Numbered from the stretch's first letter, positions 9,543-17,398 are shown. The stretch: DNA of 64,000 nucleotides from Paucilactobacillus vaccinostercus DSM 20634 (GCF_001436295.1 NZ_AYYY01000011.1:26878-90877); one strand, 5' to 3'. Made by a program: numbers and translations. The notes: generated by a model from the sequence alone, not told the origin.

Positions 9543-9970
9543 TGGCAATTGATATTTCAAAATCTGGCTGGGGTTCAGACCTTAATAATTTCATCGAAAC
9601 CAACTCAATTAGTGACACAGGTTGGACAAACTCTGGAATTACTATGCTTAACGGATTCAAGATGGACAGCATCAACCCATTGAGTTACCGAATCTTGACG
9701 TTCGGGACCGTGAAAATGGTCTGTATTAATGGCTACATTAGTGGTGGAACAATTGCCGCTAATGGAAAGGTGAATGTCGCTCAATTTCCGGATGTAGTGA
9801 TTAAAGCATATGGATTGCCGACAATTGGCGGGGCCAATGTTAAATCAGCAACTGGCTTATTCCAGTTAAATACTGATGGGACACTTGACCTGGTTCTCTA
9901 CAATGGCGATTCATTGGATGCAGGTAGTGGTACTTGGGTTAACATGCTGATGATTACAAGCAAACAATAG
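9542..9970 (+). CDS. Phage structural protein, receptor-binding candidate
   Basis: 142 residues, start ATG 9542 overlapping the previous stop (TAATG) and behind AGGAGG, so translation is coupled. The sequence is beta-rich with many Gly, Asn, Thr residues, like a phage head or lectin domain; no motif is recognised. With the two flanking genes it forms a baseplate cassette between Tal and XkdX. A role in host-surface binding is inferred from position and composition only. Confidence 0.55.
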   Translation: MAIDISKSGWGSDLNNFIETNSISDTGWTNSGITMLNGFKMDSINPLSYRILTFGTVKMVCINGYISGGTIAANGKVNVAQFPDVVIKAYGLPTIGGANVKSATGLFQLNTDGTLDLVLYNGDSLDAGSGTWVNMLMITSKQ

Positions 9971-9985
9971 GAAGGATGATTAATT

Positions 9986-10399
9986 TTGACAAAAGCAGTA
10001 TATCTGTATGATTCATCAAACATGTTTACTGGCTCTAAGCTAGTGGATGATAATTATGTAATACAAGCAAGTGAAACGGAGGTTAAGCCTGTAGATGGCT
10101 TGTATACACCAATTACATGGAATGGAAATACATGGGTGGGTACTGACCAAGCAACTTGGCAGGCATCACAAGACACTGCTCAAGTCGAGTACCTTAAAGA
10201 GAACCCAGTAACACCGTCAGCTGAACAACTGGCAATCAATGAGTTAGGTCAACAATTGGCTAGCGTATCAGCTCAACTAGCACAAGCAAACACAGCGCCA
10301 GCTTCAACGGCTGAAACTACATCTGCTGAATCAACTGTTACTGGCCAAGCAAGCTCGGCTGATACAGCAAGTGACACTACTCAAGGAGGTACACAATAA
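9986..10399 (+). CDS. Phage protein with disordered Ala/Thr/Ser tail
   Basis: 137 residues, start TTG 9986 behind GGAAGGATG. The N-terminal ~65 residues (KAVYLYDSSN, then TWNGNTWVGTD) resemble short phage tail proteins that sit next to XkdX in lactobacillus phages. A predicted helix follows (EQLAINELGQQLASVSAQLA), then a low-complexity Ala/Thr/Ser/Gln region to the end. Function unknown; probably a minor structural or assembly protein. Confidence 0.6.
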   Translation: MTKAVYLYDSSNMFTGSKLVDDNYVIQASETEVKPVDGLYTPITWNGNTWVGTDQATWQASQDTAQVEYLKENPVTPSAEQLAINELGQQLASVSAQLAQANTAPASTAETTSAESTVTGQASSADTASDTTQGGTQ

Positions 10400-10521
10400 T
10401 GAGCATCGATTTTATCAAACAAATGTACACATGGGGCTGTGATATCAAAGGCTATGTAGTTGCTGGCAGTATCACAGCCGATCAATATAAAGAAATTACT
10501 GGGATGGACTACACAGCCTAG
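10399..10521 (+). CDS. XkdX family phage protein
   Basis: A 40-residue ORF too short for many gene finders. It starts at ATG 10399 in a TAATG overlap with the previous gene and behind CAAGGAGGT. The sequence WGCDIKGYVVAGSITADQYKEITG matches the pattern of XkdX proteins (aromatic start, then a hairpin ending in a YKEITG-type motif). XkdX proteins are found in tail and baseplate regions of PBSX-like and lactobacillus prophages; their exact role is not established. Confidence 0.8.
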   Translation: MSIDFIKQMYTWGCDIKGYVVAGSITADQYKEITGMDYTA

Positions 10522-10554
10522 TCCTTTTTATTTTGGAAGAAAGTAGATGAGGTC

Positions 10555-10809
10555 TTGGCTGATAAAGAAGACGTAAATGTGATTGATTTATTGATGGATA
10601 TTCAGCAACGCCTAGTAAAGGTCGAAACTAATACTAGTGGTGTCAATGAAACCACTAAAAAAGCCGATGAAGCTTATACACTAGCCAAGCAGAATGAAGC
10701 TGATATTAAGGATTTAAAATCAAATAGTCAGTGGTGGTCACGCACAATGTGGGTGGCGATTATTTTGCCGGTCGCGTTATTTATTGTAGAGAACTTTTTG
10801 ATGAAATAA
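10555..10809 (+). CDS. XhlA-like phage lysis-associated membrane protein
   Basis: 84 residues: an N-terminal amphipathic coiled coil (residues 8-55, heptad pattern with KVETNTSGVNETTKKADEA) and one C-terminal TM segment (about 63-82). This is the haemolysin XhlA architecture. XhlA acts with a holin and endolysin in PBSX lysis. Start TTG 10555; the upstream ATG at 10547 is out of frame. It ends 14 bases before the holin gene. Confidence 0.78.
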   Translation: MADKEDVNVIDLLMDIQQRLVKVETNTSGVNETTKKADEAYTLAKQNEADIKDLKSNSQWWSRTMWVAIILPVALFIVENFLMK

Positions 10810-10823
10810 GGAGGGAATTAATT

Positions 10824-11273
10824 ATGAACGTCCAAAATATTACTGATTTACTCGTGTCATTATTCGTTGTCGTCGTCCCTGTCATTGGGGGCTTTGTCAC
10901 TAAGCATGTACTAGCTAACAAGAAAGTGGTTAGCTTACTGCAAACTGCCGAGCCGCTGGCAAAAACAGGCGTAGTTCTTGCCGAACAAGCTGGAGTAACG
11001 GAATACCTCACGAGTGAAGCGAAGAAGTCTAAAGCCGTCGCCTATGTCCTAGCAGAACTCAAAAAGCTAGGTTTCACTACGGCCGATGAAACAACTGTTG
11101 CCAATGTGGTTGAAAAACAATTCGCTGAATCAAAGCAAGCGATTGAAGCTGCTTATCCGCAAAAGACAGCCCAACAAGTCGATGCCCAAGCAAAAGCAGC
11201 AGCGTTACGACAAGCGCAAGCTGATTTAGCAACCGCGCAAGCAAAGGTAACTAGCCTCACACAAGCTCAATAA
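10824..11273 (+). CDS. Phage holin, LLH type
   Basis: 149 residues from ATG 10824 (AAGGAGGGAATTAATT upstream); the frame is open further upstream but without a ribosome site. One N-terminal TM segment (about 8-28, LLVSLFVVVVPVIGG) is followed by a long Ala/Lys/Gln-rich helical cytoplasmic tail (LAKTGVVLAEQAGVTEYL). This matches the phage_holin_LLH group of lactobacillus phages. It makes membrane lesions at lysis. It lies after xhlA; the endolysin comes only after two baseplate-like genes. Confidence 0.85.
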   Translation: MNVQNITDLLVSLFVVVVPVIGGFVTKHVLANKKVVSLLQTAEPLAKTGVVLAEQAGVTEYLTSEAKKSKAVAYVLAELKKLGFTTADETTVANVVEKQFAESKQAIEAAYPQKTAQQVDAQAKAAALRQAQADLATAQAKVTSLTQAQ

Positions 11274-11284
11274 GGAGGACTAAT

Positions 11285-11899
11285 ATGCGCAATTTAAATT
11301 TCACGAGCGATAGTCCACAGTCGATTAAGTTAGGTGATTCTAGTGACACTCTCTCACTACGAGTAACCGAATTAGATCAGCCTGTGGACTTGTCCAGAGC
11401 CTCGTCGATCACAGTTAAGATCGGTAATACAGCAGGTTTTCTAACGGAAATTAATGTAGCTGTTTCCGATTTAATACACCCAACCGACGGCAGAATTGAT
11501 GTCGTTATCGACAGTAAGATTTCTAGCGAATTGCCTGCTGGACAGTATTTACTAGAAGTCTGGATTGATGACACTCAGGGAAATACAGCTATTTATCCAG
11601 ATACAAGTTATCCAAGTGTAATCGGTTTTTCAATCAAGAAAAACATTATGGCAGCGACATCAACTGTAATTACAACGCTCACCCTAGCTGATTTCGAAGC
11701 TAAGTTCGACGATCTGCAAAAGGATTTGCAAAGTAAGGTGACTAGCGGCTATTTCAAGGGTGACAAAGGTGACAAAGGTGACAAAGGAGACAAAGGCGAC
11801 AAAGGTGACAAAGGTGATGATGCAGTAATCAAGGTCGTCACCCAATCACAGTATGATTCACTGACCGACAAGTCCGGCGTCTACTTTATTAAGGGGTGA
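11285..11899 (+). CDS. BppU-like baseplate protein with collagen-like repeats
   Basis: 204 residues. Residues 1-120 match the BppU N-terminal domain (SIKLGDSSDTLSLRVTELDQPVD), which attaches to Dit in lactococcal phage baseplates. A helix (~128-152) leads to a collagen-like run of seven Gly-Asp-Lys triplets (bases 11760-11814), which would trimerise a fibre. A short C-terminal cap (VVTQSQYDSLTDKSGVYFI) follows, a motif often seen in phage fibres. Start ATG 11285 behind AAGGAGG. Unusually it lies downstream of the holin rather than next to Tal. Confidence 0.8.
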   Translation: MRNLNFTSDSPQSIKLGDSSDTLSLRVTELDQPVDLSRASSITVKIGNTAGFLTEINVAVSDLIHPTDGRIDVVIDSKISSELPAGQYLLEVWIDDTQGNTAIYPDTSYPSVIGFSIKKNIMAATSTVITTLTLADFEAKFDDLQKDLQSKVTSGYFKGDKGDKGDKGDKGDKGDKGDDAVIKVVTQSQYDSLTDKSGVYFIKG

Positions 11900-11903
11900 T
11901 TAA

Positions 11904-12425
11904 ATGTCAATGATCAATGGAAAAGTATGCGTTGTTGATGGCGTAGCAGTAGACAAGGTGTTCAGCGATGGCCAGCAAGTTTATGGTAGAAATCTGTTAA
12001 CAGGTACTACGGATAAAATTTTAACTGGATCTGGATCAGGGGTATCAGGTTACATTTCAAATGAAACTAATGATGATCAGCTAACCCTATTTAAAGGATT
12101 AGAAGGGGAAACTGTAACGTTCTCATTTGACTATGAATATCACGGGTTTGTTAAAGGAAGCGGTAAAAACCGTATAGGGTGGGAGATAGGAATAACAGCA
12201 GGTAGCCCATCATGGCATGGCGCATGGTACTCTCCTAATAATGATTCAGGCTCAGAAAGAATGTCAGGGACATTTGTAGTACCAGAAAACATAACAAGCA
12301 TCAAGGAAGGCTCAGGATATATTCAATTTTCTGGTTCTGGGACTGGAACCCTAAGTCATCTTAAATTAGAAAAAGGATCTATTGCTACACCTTGGACACC
12401 GGCTCCAGAAGACGTATTAAAATAG
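11904..12425 (+). CDS. Phage carbohydrate-binding-like tail protein
   Basis: 173 residues. An N-terminal phage motif (GKVCVVDGVAVDKVFSDG, then YGRNLL) is followed by a beta-sandwich-like domain with a C-terminal SHLKLEKGSIATPWTPAPED. That ending is common in lectin/CBM-like modules of phage tail proteins in Firmicutes. It starts 4 bases after the BppU-like stop and probably forms the receptor-binding tip of the same fibre. The fold is inferred; no ligand can be named. Confidence 0.72.
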   Translation: MSMINGKVCVVDGVAVDKVFSDGQQVYGRNLLTGTTDKILTGSGSGVSGYISNETNDDQLTLFKGLEGETVTFSFDYEYHGFVKGSGKNRIGWEIGITAGSPSWHGAWYSPNNDSGSERMSGTFVVPENITSIKEGSGYIQFSGSGTGTLSHLKLEKGSIATPWTPAPEDVLK

Positions 12426-12437
12426 GAGGTAACCTAA

Positions 12438-13478
12438 TTGAATAAGATTAAACAATTAGTCATCGCTTCGGCGGTGGCTTTTTTAGTAGTGATCGGCATT
12501 GGTGGAACAGCCCACGCGGCACGCACCGATATGTTAGACGTGTCTGATTACAATAACAACGGGCAGTCTTTAACTACACAACAGTTTGCCAATCTACGTA
12601 ATAACTACGGGATCAAGGCTGTCACGGTTAAGATTTCCGAGGGTCAAACGTGGAATGCCTCGACTGCTAAGGCCAATATTGCAGACGCTAGTCAAGCCGG
12701 ACTATATACGAATGGTTATCATTTTGCCCGCTATAATTCGGTGGTCACTGCACAAGCCGAAGCACGCCATGCGGTCCAACAGGCGCAAGTTGACGGCCTA
12801 GGTATTGGATCGGTGATTGTAACAGATGCCGAGAGTTCAGCACAATCCGGCGTGTCAAAGGAAACTAATGACCAAGCGAACCAAGCATTCGCTCAAGTTG
12901 TTCAGCAAGCCGGTTATCGGTGTGATATTTACACGATGGGTAGCTGGGTTAACACTAAGATGACCGTTGCTAGTGGATCGGGTTGGATTGCCTATTATCC
13001 ATACCACGTCACAACTGATCGGTATACTGACAACCACGCATGGCAATTTAGCTCCACAATGACCTTTACAGGCTTGTCAGGGCGCTATGACGTTAGTCAA
13101 CTGTACGATAACTATTACACGGCTAACACCGACAAGAATGCCGTAATCAGTAACGCACAGACGACTCATGTTGCTACTCAAAATGCAGCTAAGTCTAATA
13201 AGATTGCCGTTGACGGTATTCCGGGTTATCACACATACCTAAAATTACAGCAGCTGTACGGTATGCGATATCAAGATGGCAAGATTAGTAAACCATCAGC
13301 GACTGTTAGAGTAATTCAGAAGCACTTAGGCGTTAAGCAAGACGGTTACTTCGGCCCAGTTACTTATCGGGCTATGCAGCGTAAATTAGGTACACCAGTT
13401 GATGGTAAGGTGAGCCGGCCATCGTTAATGTGGAAGCAAATTCAACGTGATATTAATAGCGGTGTGAAACCGTTTTAA
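12438..13478 (+). CDS. GH25 endolysin with signal peptide and C-terminal wall-binding repeats
   Basis: 346 residues, start TTG 12438 behind AGGAGGTAACC. Residues 1-27 are a clear Sec signal peptide (Lys-rich start, hydrophobic core, AHA-A cleavage site). Residues about 30-230 form a GH25 muramidase (MLDVSDYNNNG, VKISEGQTW, D-x-E in VTDAESS, AWQFSS). Two C-terminal PG_binding-like repeats (VDGIPGYHTYLKLQQLYG; QDGYFGPVTYRAMQRKLG) bind the wall. It cleaves the MurNAc-GlcNAc bond at lysis. Export by the host Sec system would leave the holin to trigger or energise lysis. Confidence 0.92.
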   Translation: MNKIKQLVIASAVAFLVVIGIGGTAHAARTDMLDVSDYNNNGQSLTTQQFANLRNNYGIKAVTVKISEGQTWNASTAKANIADASQAGLYTNGYHFARYNSVVTAQAEARHAVQQAQVDGLGIGSVIVTDAESSAQSGVSKETNDQANQAFAQVVQQAGYRCDIYTMGSWVNTKMTVASGSGWIAYYPYHVTTDRYTDNHAWQFSSTMTFTGLSGRYDVSQLYDNYYTANTDKNAVISNAQTTHVATQNAAKSNKIAVDGIPGYHTYLKLQQLYGMRYQDGKISKPSATVRVIQKHLGVKQDGYFGPVTYRAMQRKLGTPVDGKVSRPSLMWKQIQRDINSGVKPF

Positions 13479-13528
13479 ATTGTGATAATATGTAGGCGAT
13501 GTGTGCATAGCATATCACTTCCTATGAT

Positions 13529-13566
13529 AAGCCTCAGTCCTTAATTGGATTGGGGCTTTTTTATTT
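13529..13566 (+). terminator. Terminator 1 after endolysin
   Basis: Stem AGCCTCAGTCC / GGATTGGGGCT with TTAATT loop and a run of six T. Confidence 0.8.
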
Positions 13567-13692
13567 GCTATTATTCTGAATGCATGTTAAGCTTACGAAG
13601 TTCGATTGAAACAGATATTGAACAATTCAGTGACCGGAACATCATTGGGTCGCTATTTAAAGAATTAACAGTGATTAATTTAATAGCAAATT

Positions 13693-13727
13693 AACAGCCT
13701 CTATCCTTAATTAGGTAGGGGCTTTTT
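13693..13727 (+). terminator. Terminator 2, related to terminator 1
   Basis: Stem AGCCTCTATCC / GGTAGGGGCT with TTAATTA loop and six T. Similar in loop and stem to the previous terminator, which suggests duplication. Confidence 0.75.
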
Positions 13728-13825
13728 TAGTTGTGATTAAATAAAACGTTTACAATTTATGAATAAAGTATTATGCTTGTATTGTGCTTAATTAGCAATT
13801 CTCTTTCTTTAAGGATTATCGCATA

Positions 13826-13861
13826 AAACCTCAGTCCCCACCGGATTGGGGCTTTTTTATT
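13826..13861 (+). terminator. Terminator 3, related to terminators 1 and 2
   Basis: Stem CCTCAGTCC / GGATTGGGG with short CCACC-type loop and six T; the stem arms are nearly those of terminator 1. Confidence 0.75.
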
Positions 13862-13922
13862 TTGCGCAAAAATAGCACCTATACCAATTAAAGCGTAGGT
13901 GCTACGTACTCTATTTTATTCT

Positions 13923-13970
13923 TGGGGACTTTCTGGGGACAATCCATATGTTTTTAAGTGGTTTTAAGTG
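13923..13970. repeat. Short direct repeats near the probable phage attachment site
   Basis: TGGGGAC occurs at 13923-13929 and 13934-13940, and TTTTAAGTG at 13952-13960 and 13962-13970, followed by a related ATGTTAAAA. Spaced short repeats like these resemble integrase arm-binding sites beside an att core. The core itself cannot be defined without the left end of the prophage. Confidence 0.4.
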
Positions 13971-14126
13971 ATGTTAAAAAAATAAAAAGCCTGTTTTAAC
14001 GCGTTTTAGTACATTTTAAAGAAGTGGGATTGGTCTTACAAAAAATACAATCGTCCATTAATAACTCCCTCTTTCGTCGTAAATATACTGTTAAGTATAC
14101 AAGACAAGGGGGAGATTCGCATCTTT

Positions 14127-14153
14127 TTGTCGCATTAAATCGTATGATATAAT
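14127..14153 (+). promoter_or_regulatory. Putative promoter of ecsAB
   Basis: A perfect -10 TATAAT (14148-14153) is preceded by TTGTCG (14127-14132) with a 15-base spacer. It lies 40 bases upstream of the ecsA start. Confidence 0.6.
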
Positions 14154-14193
14154 AGACTTGTTTGAATAATTACGAAATTAAGAAGGAATGGAT

Positions 14194-14940
14194 ATGACAT
14201 TAAAAGTTGAACACCTGATTGGTGGCTATTCACAAATTCCAGTTTTAAAAGATGTCAGTTTTGAGGTTAACGACGGTGAACTAGTCGGATTAATTGGGCT
14301 TAATGGTGCCGGTAAGTCGACCACGATTAATCATGTCATTGGGCTGTTGACGCCTTTTAGTGGCCAAATAACGATCGACGGTGTTAGTTTGCAAGAAGAT
14401 AGTGAATCGTATAAATCACAAATTGCCTATATTCCCGAAACGCCTGTTTTGTACGAAGAACTCACACTGAAAGAGCATCTTGAACTCACTATAATGGCTT
14501 ATCATTTGGATGAACATGAGGCATGGAAAAAGGCGCAGCGATTATTAAAAATTTTCCGGTTAGATAATAAACTCGACTGGTTTCCGATTAATTTTTCTAA
14601 AGGGATGAAACAAAAAGTAATGATTTGCAGTGCATTAATGACGAATGCGAAGCTGTTTATCATTGATGAACCATTTTATGGCCTTGATCCGCTCGCTGTA
14701 CATGACTTGCTTTATGAAATTGAACAGGTGAAGAAAACGGGGGCCGCTGTCTTGATGTCTACCCATGTTTTGGATACGGCTGAAAAATATTGCGACCGAT
14801 TTGTTCTACTGAAGGACGGTCAAGTTCGTGCTCAGGGGACTTTAGCGCATCTTCGCGAATTGGGAGATGGCCCAGATCAATCGTTGGATGAGATATATTT
14901 AGCATTAGCAAAGGAAGACCGCGATGACTCAACTATTTAG
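14194..14940 (+). CDS. ecsA: ABC transporter ATP-binding protein EcsA
   Basis: 248 residues. Walker A GLNGAGKST, signature FSKGMKQK, Walker B LFIIDEP and the STH switch are all intact. EcsA pairs with the membrane protein EcsB; in Bacillus the Ecs transporter affects protein secretion and intramembrane proteolysis. ATG 14194 is chosen because AGAAGGA ends directly before the earlier in-frame ATG 14188, leaving no spacer for it. The gene overlaps ecsB by 17 bases. It is the first chromosomal gene after the prophage and has its own promoter. Confidence 0.93.
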   Translation: MTLKVEHLIGGYSQIPVLKDVSFEVNDGELVGLIGLNGAGKSTTINHVIGLLTPFSGQITIDGVSLQEDSESYKSQIAYIPETPVLYEELTLKEHLELTIMAYHLDEHEAWKKAQRLLKIFRLDNKLDWFPINFSKGMKQKVMICSALMTNAKLFIIDEPFYGLDPLAVHDLLYEIEQVKKTGAAVLMSTHVLDTAEKYCDRFVLLKDGQVRAQGTLAHLRELGDGPDQSLDEIYLALAKEDRDDSTI

Positions 14941-16126
14941 TCGAAGAAGAGGACAACATTTTCTGTTGCTTCTCAAATACTGGCGTCTGGTATTTAACGA
15001 TCATTTTGTGATTGCCTTGTTTTTCATGTTTGGTGCACTGGCTTGGGGTTATTCTCAAGCACTTAACCAATTGAATTCACATCTTTGGTGGAGTCGGCCG
15101 GTTGCAATTATCGTGCTATTGATAATTTTACAGGTTGGGCGACTGGCAACATTAGTTAAGCCCGCGGATCCGGTATTTCTATTGCCACAAGCCAAAATGA
15201 TGACGCACTATTTCCATCAAGCTTTGCATTACAGCCTTATACTGGGAGAACTGATGACACTGGCATTTAGTGCGGTGTTGATGCCGTTTATCATGGCGAC
15301 GTCAACTTACACAGTAGATACTGTTATTGCAATTGCAGTTGTGATGGTGACGCTAAAAGCAACTGAGATGAACTGGCTGCTAGCCCGGCTCTTTCGATTT
15401 ACATCCAAAACGGAAACAGTGATCATTTTGGTTATATTGCCAGGAGTCGTGCTGATAAGCGGATTTTATTTAAGCTGGATTGTTGCAGGGATTATTAGTA
15501 CAATCGTTATGGTTGTCTCATGGCAAGTGCAACGGCGTGTAACACAGCGCTTGTTAAATTGGCGGTTAGCTGTGGCGCAGGAGCAGCAGAGAATGCTTGG
15601 AATATACAGATTTTTTAATCTGTTTACAGATGTTCCTATGGTTCAAGGCGTCGTTCATCGGCGTCGGTACCTTGATTGGCTAGTGAAACTTATGAGTCAA
15701 TCGAAACAACCGTTTTCGTATTTATATGCACGTGGCTTTTTAAGAGGGACTGAAGTAAGTGGCTTAATTGTTCGTCTAACCGTCGTTGGGATGGCAATTT
15801 TGTTCTTTATCCCAATTTTTTGGTTGAATTTATTAATTATGGTATTGTTCATTTACCTTTTAACGGTTCAACTAATTCCATTTTATTGGCATTTTGACAA
15901 CCATGTATTTACGCATCTTTACCCAGTGAGCCAAATTGATCAGCTCAAAAATTTCCAGAGCCTAAGTCAAAAAATCTTATTAGGGGCCACACTTTTGTTG
16001 TGGCTAGCCAGCACTGGAACGACCGTCAATATGCCACAACAGGGAGCCAAACTACTTGTTGGTGTGTGTGAAAGCTTGTTACTGGTCTACGGGTACATTA
16101 AATATCGAATCCGACAAAAAAAGTAA
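14924..16126 (+). CDS. ecsB: ABC transporter permease EcsB
   Basis: 400 residues with several hydrophobic segments (about 30-48, 59-75, 110-140, 160-195, 285-315, 350-385), the pattern of the EcsB family. It forms the membrane part of the Ecs exporter with the overlapping ecsA upstream. The start ATG is embedded in the last codons of ecsA, which implies translational coupling. The basic N-terminus (RRRGQ) fits an inside orientation. Confidence 0.9.
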   Translation: MTQLFSRRRGQHFLLLLKYWRLVFNDHFVIALFFMFGALAWGYSQALNQLNSHLWWSRPVAIIVLLIILQVGRLATLVKPADPVFLLPQAKMMTHYFHQALHYSLILGELMTLAFSAVLMPFIMATSTYTVDTVIAIAVVMVTLKATEMNWLLARLFRFTSKTETVIILVILPGVVLISGFYLSWIVAGIISTIVMVVSWQVQRRVTQRLLNWRLAVAQEQQRMLGIYRFFNLFTDVPMVQGVVHRRRYLDWLVKLMSQSKQPFSYLYARGFLRGTEVSGLIVRLTVVGMAILFFIPIFWLNLLIMVLFIYLLTVQLIPFYWHFDNHVFTHLYPVSQIDQLKNFQSLSQKILLGATLLLWLASTGTTVNMPQQGAKLLVGVCESLLLVYGYIKYRIRQKK

Positions 16127-16149
16127 GTCAAAAATAAAGTGAGGTCATT

Positions 16150-16797
16150 ATGCGAGTTAGAAATAAACCTTGGGCACAGCCATTGATTGATGCCCATCCC
16201 GAAATTATTACCGACCATGCGGAGCAAAATACTGGTCATTGGCAGGCACGGTTTGAAAAACCACAACCTATTCATGTTGAAGTGGGAATGGGAAAGGGCC
16301 AGTTTATTATTGGTATGGCTAAGGCTCATCCTGAAATAAATTTTATTGGTTTAGAAGTGCAGAAGTCCGTTGCAGCAACAGCGCTTCGTTCTGCACTGGA
16401 AGAGGAACCGTTGACTAATCTGCAATTAATTGCGGGTGCAGGGGAATCAATTGAAACCTATTTTGAGCCGGCGGAAATTACGCAACTTTATCTGAATTTT
16501 TCCGACCCATGGCCTAAGAAACGCCATACAAAACGTCGGTTAACATACAAGAGTTTTCTGGCTTCATACCAGAAAGTATTGATTTCTGATGGTGTACTGG
16601 AACTTAAGACGGATAATCAGGGCTTTTTTGAGTATTCATTGATGAGCATGAATAATTTTGGCTTGGTGTTTGATGGTGTTTGGCTAGATTTGCATAATAG
16701 TGCGGAAAATGTCGGAAACGTGCAAACTGAATATGAAAGAAAATTCAGTGAAAAGGGCCAGCCTATCTATAAGGTTGCCGCTCATTTTACCAAGTAA
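16150..16797 (+). CDS. trmB: tRNA (guanine-46-N7)-methyltransferase
   Basis: 215 residues. The SAM site [11 protein letters not shown] and the TrmB hallmark [16 protein letters not shown] are present, as is the C-terminal TEYERKF motif. It methylates G46 in the variable loop of tRNA. Start ATG 16150 has GTGAGGTC upstream. It lies 23 bases after ecsB and is followed by a terminator, so it is probably the last gene of the ecsAB-trmB transcript. Confidence 0.95.
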   Translation: MRVRNKPWAQPLIDAHPEIITDHAEQNTGHWQARFEKPQPIHVEVGMGKGQFIIGMAKAHPEINFIGLEVQKSVAATALRSALEEEPLTNLQLIAGAGESIETYFEPAEITQLYLNFSDPWPKKRHTKRRLTYKSFLASYQKVLISDGVLELKTDNQGFFEYSLMSMNNFGLVFDGVWLDLHNSAENVGNVQTEYERKFSEKGQPIYKVAAHFTK

Positions 16798-16833
16798 ATG
16801 GAAGTAGCTCTCCTTACCGGAATAATTGCACAA

Positions 16834-16877
16834 AAAAAGATATCTCAGTCGTTAATTCGTCTGGGATATCTTTTTAA
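16834..16877. terminator. Bidirectional terminator between trmB and a minus-strand gene
   Basis: AAAGATATCTCAG pairs with CTGGGATATCTTT; A-run on the left and T-run on the right serve both convergent genes. Confidence 0.8.
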
Positions 16878-16882
16878 AAAAT

Positions 16883-17224
16883 TTATTTATTCGCTTCAAT
16901 TCGGCTCATTTTTAAAATTGAACCCGTCTCGGCATCTGCTAAAAATTCATAGGTAGTCCGTTGGTTATCTTCCAAGCGGGAGATTCCGCCACGATAAACA
17001 CGTGTTTTATAGGCAAAACGTTGAAATGGAATTGTCTTACTCTCGATCCATGAACCCTCAAGAGGACCTTCTTTTTGAAAGCCGCGTTTAACTCGAGTTA
17101 GGATTTCGCTAGGAGATTGTTGTCGATTTTTGAGTTTTTGACCTAAAAAGAAGCCTAGGACTCCTGAAACACCAAGTGTAATTGGGAGTGTCCATGAATT
17201 AAGTTGATTTTCTGAGTTGTTCAT
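16883..17224 (-). CDS. Small membrane-anchored protein of unknown function
   Basis: 113 residues. One N-terminal TM helix (about 12-29, with small residues VSGVLGFFLGQ) is followed by a soluble domain with a WIESKTIPFQRFAYKTRVYRGGISR segment that looks like a PepSY-like or small secreted-protein fold in lactobacilli. Start ATG 17224 has GGAGGTATGAGCT upstream on the minus strand. It is monocistronic and divergent from the thioredoxin-like gene. No function can be assigned. Confidence 0.7.
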   Translation of the reverse strand: MNNSENQLNSWTLPITLGVSGVLGFFLGQKLKNRQQSPSEILTRVKRGFQKEGPLEGSWIESKTIPFQRFAYKTRVYRGGISRLEDNQRTTYEFLADAETGSILKMSRIEANK

Positions 17225-17358
17225 AGCTCATACCTCCAATATCTAACGCGAGTGTAGCAAAATGTGCGATAGAAAGCCAGCAATATTACTATTTGGCTAG
17301 TCAAAGTTAAAAGATGATGGATTAAAAACAAAATTAGTGAATTTATTCGGTTTTTGGG

Positions 17359-17364
17359 TATAAT
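17359..17364 (+). promoter_or_regulatory. Putative -10 element for the thioredoxin-like gene
   Basis: TATAAT preceded by GGG, 35 bases upstream of the start codon; no good -35 hexamer at standard spacing. Confidence 0.45.
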
Positions 17365-17398
17365 GGACAAGTAGCAGAAAACGAAAGGGGTTATCACC

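Larger units (their letters stand above)
13479..14193. other. Phage-host boundary: terminators, repeats and ecsA promoter, no convincing gene
   Basis: About 700 bases without a supported gene. From left to right it holds three related terminators (13529-13566, 13693-13727, 13826-13861), an AT-rich segment with direct repeats (13923-13970), a small perfect inverted repeat TATACT-GTTA-AGTATA (14084-14099), and the ecsA promoter. Phage genes end to the left and chromosomal housekeeping genes begin to the right, so attR should lie between about 13,870 and 14,120. Confidence 0.6.

Noticed and set aside
11760..11817. GDK repeat considered as a tandem-repeat artefact
   Set aside because: The frame is kept through the whole run and flanked by normal coding sequence; collagen-like segments are known in phage fibres.
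13584..13694. A 36-codon ORF between the first two phage terminators (MLSLRSSIETDIEQF...)
   Set aside because: It has no ribosome site and no recognisable features, and lies between terminators; chance ORF is more likely.
13529..13861. Terminator repeats considered as a CRISPR or repeat array
   Set aside because: Only three units, each a hairpin with a T-run, uneven spacing and no unique spacers of fixed length.
1..14100. Anti-phage defence or toxin-antitoxin cargo in the prophage
   Set aside because: All ORFs in the visible part fit structural, lysis or baseplate roles; no cargo gene was recognised.
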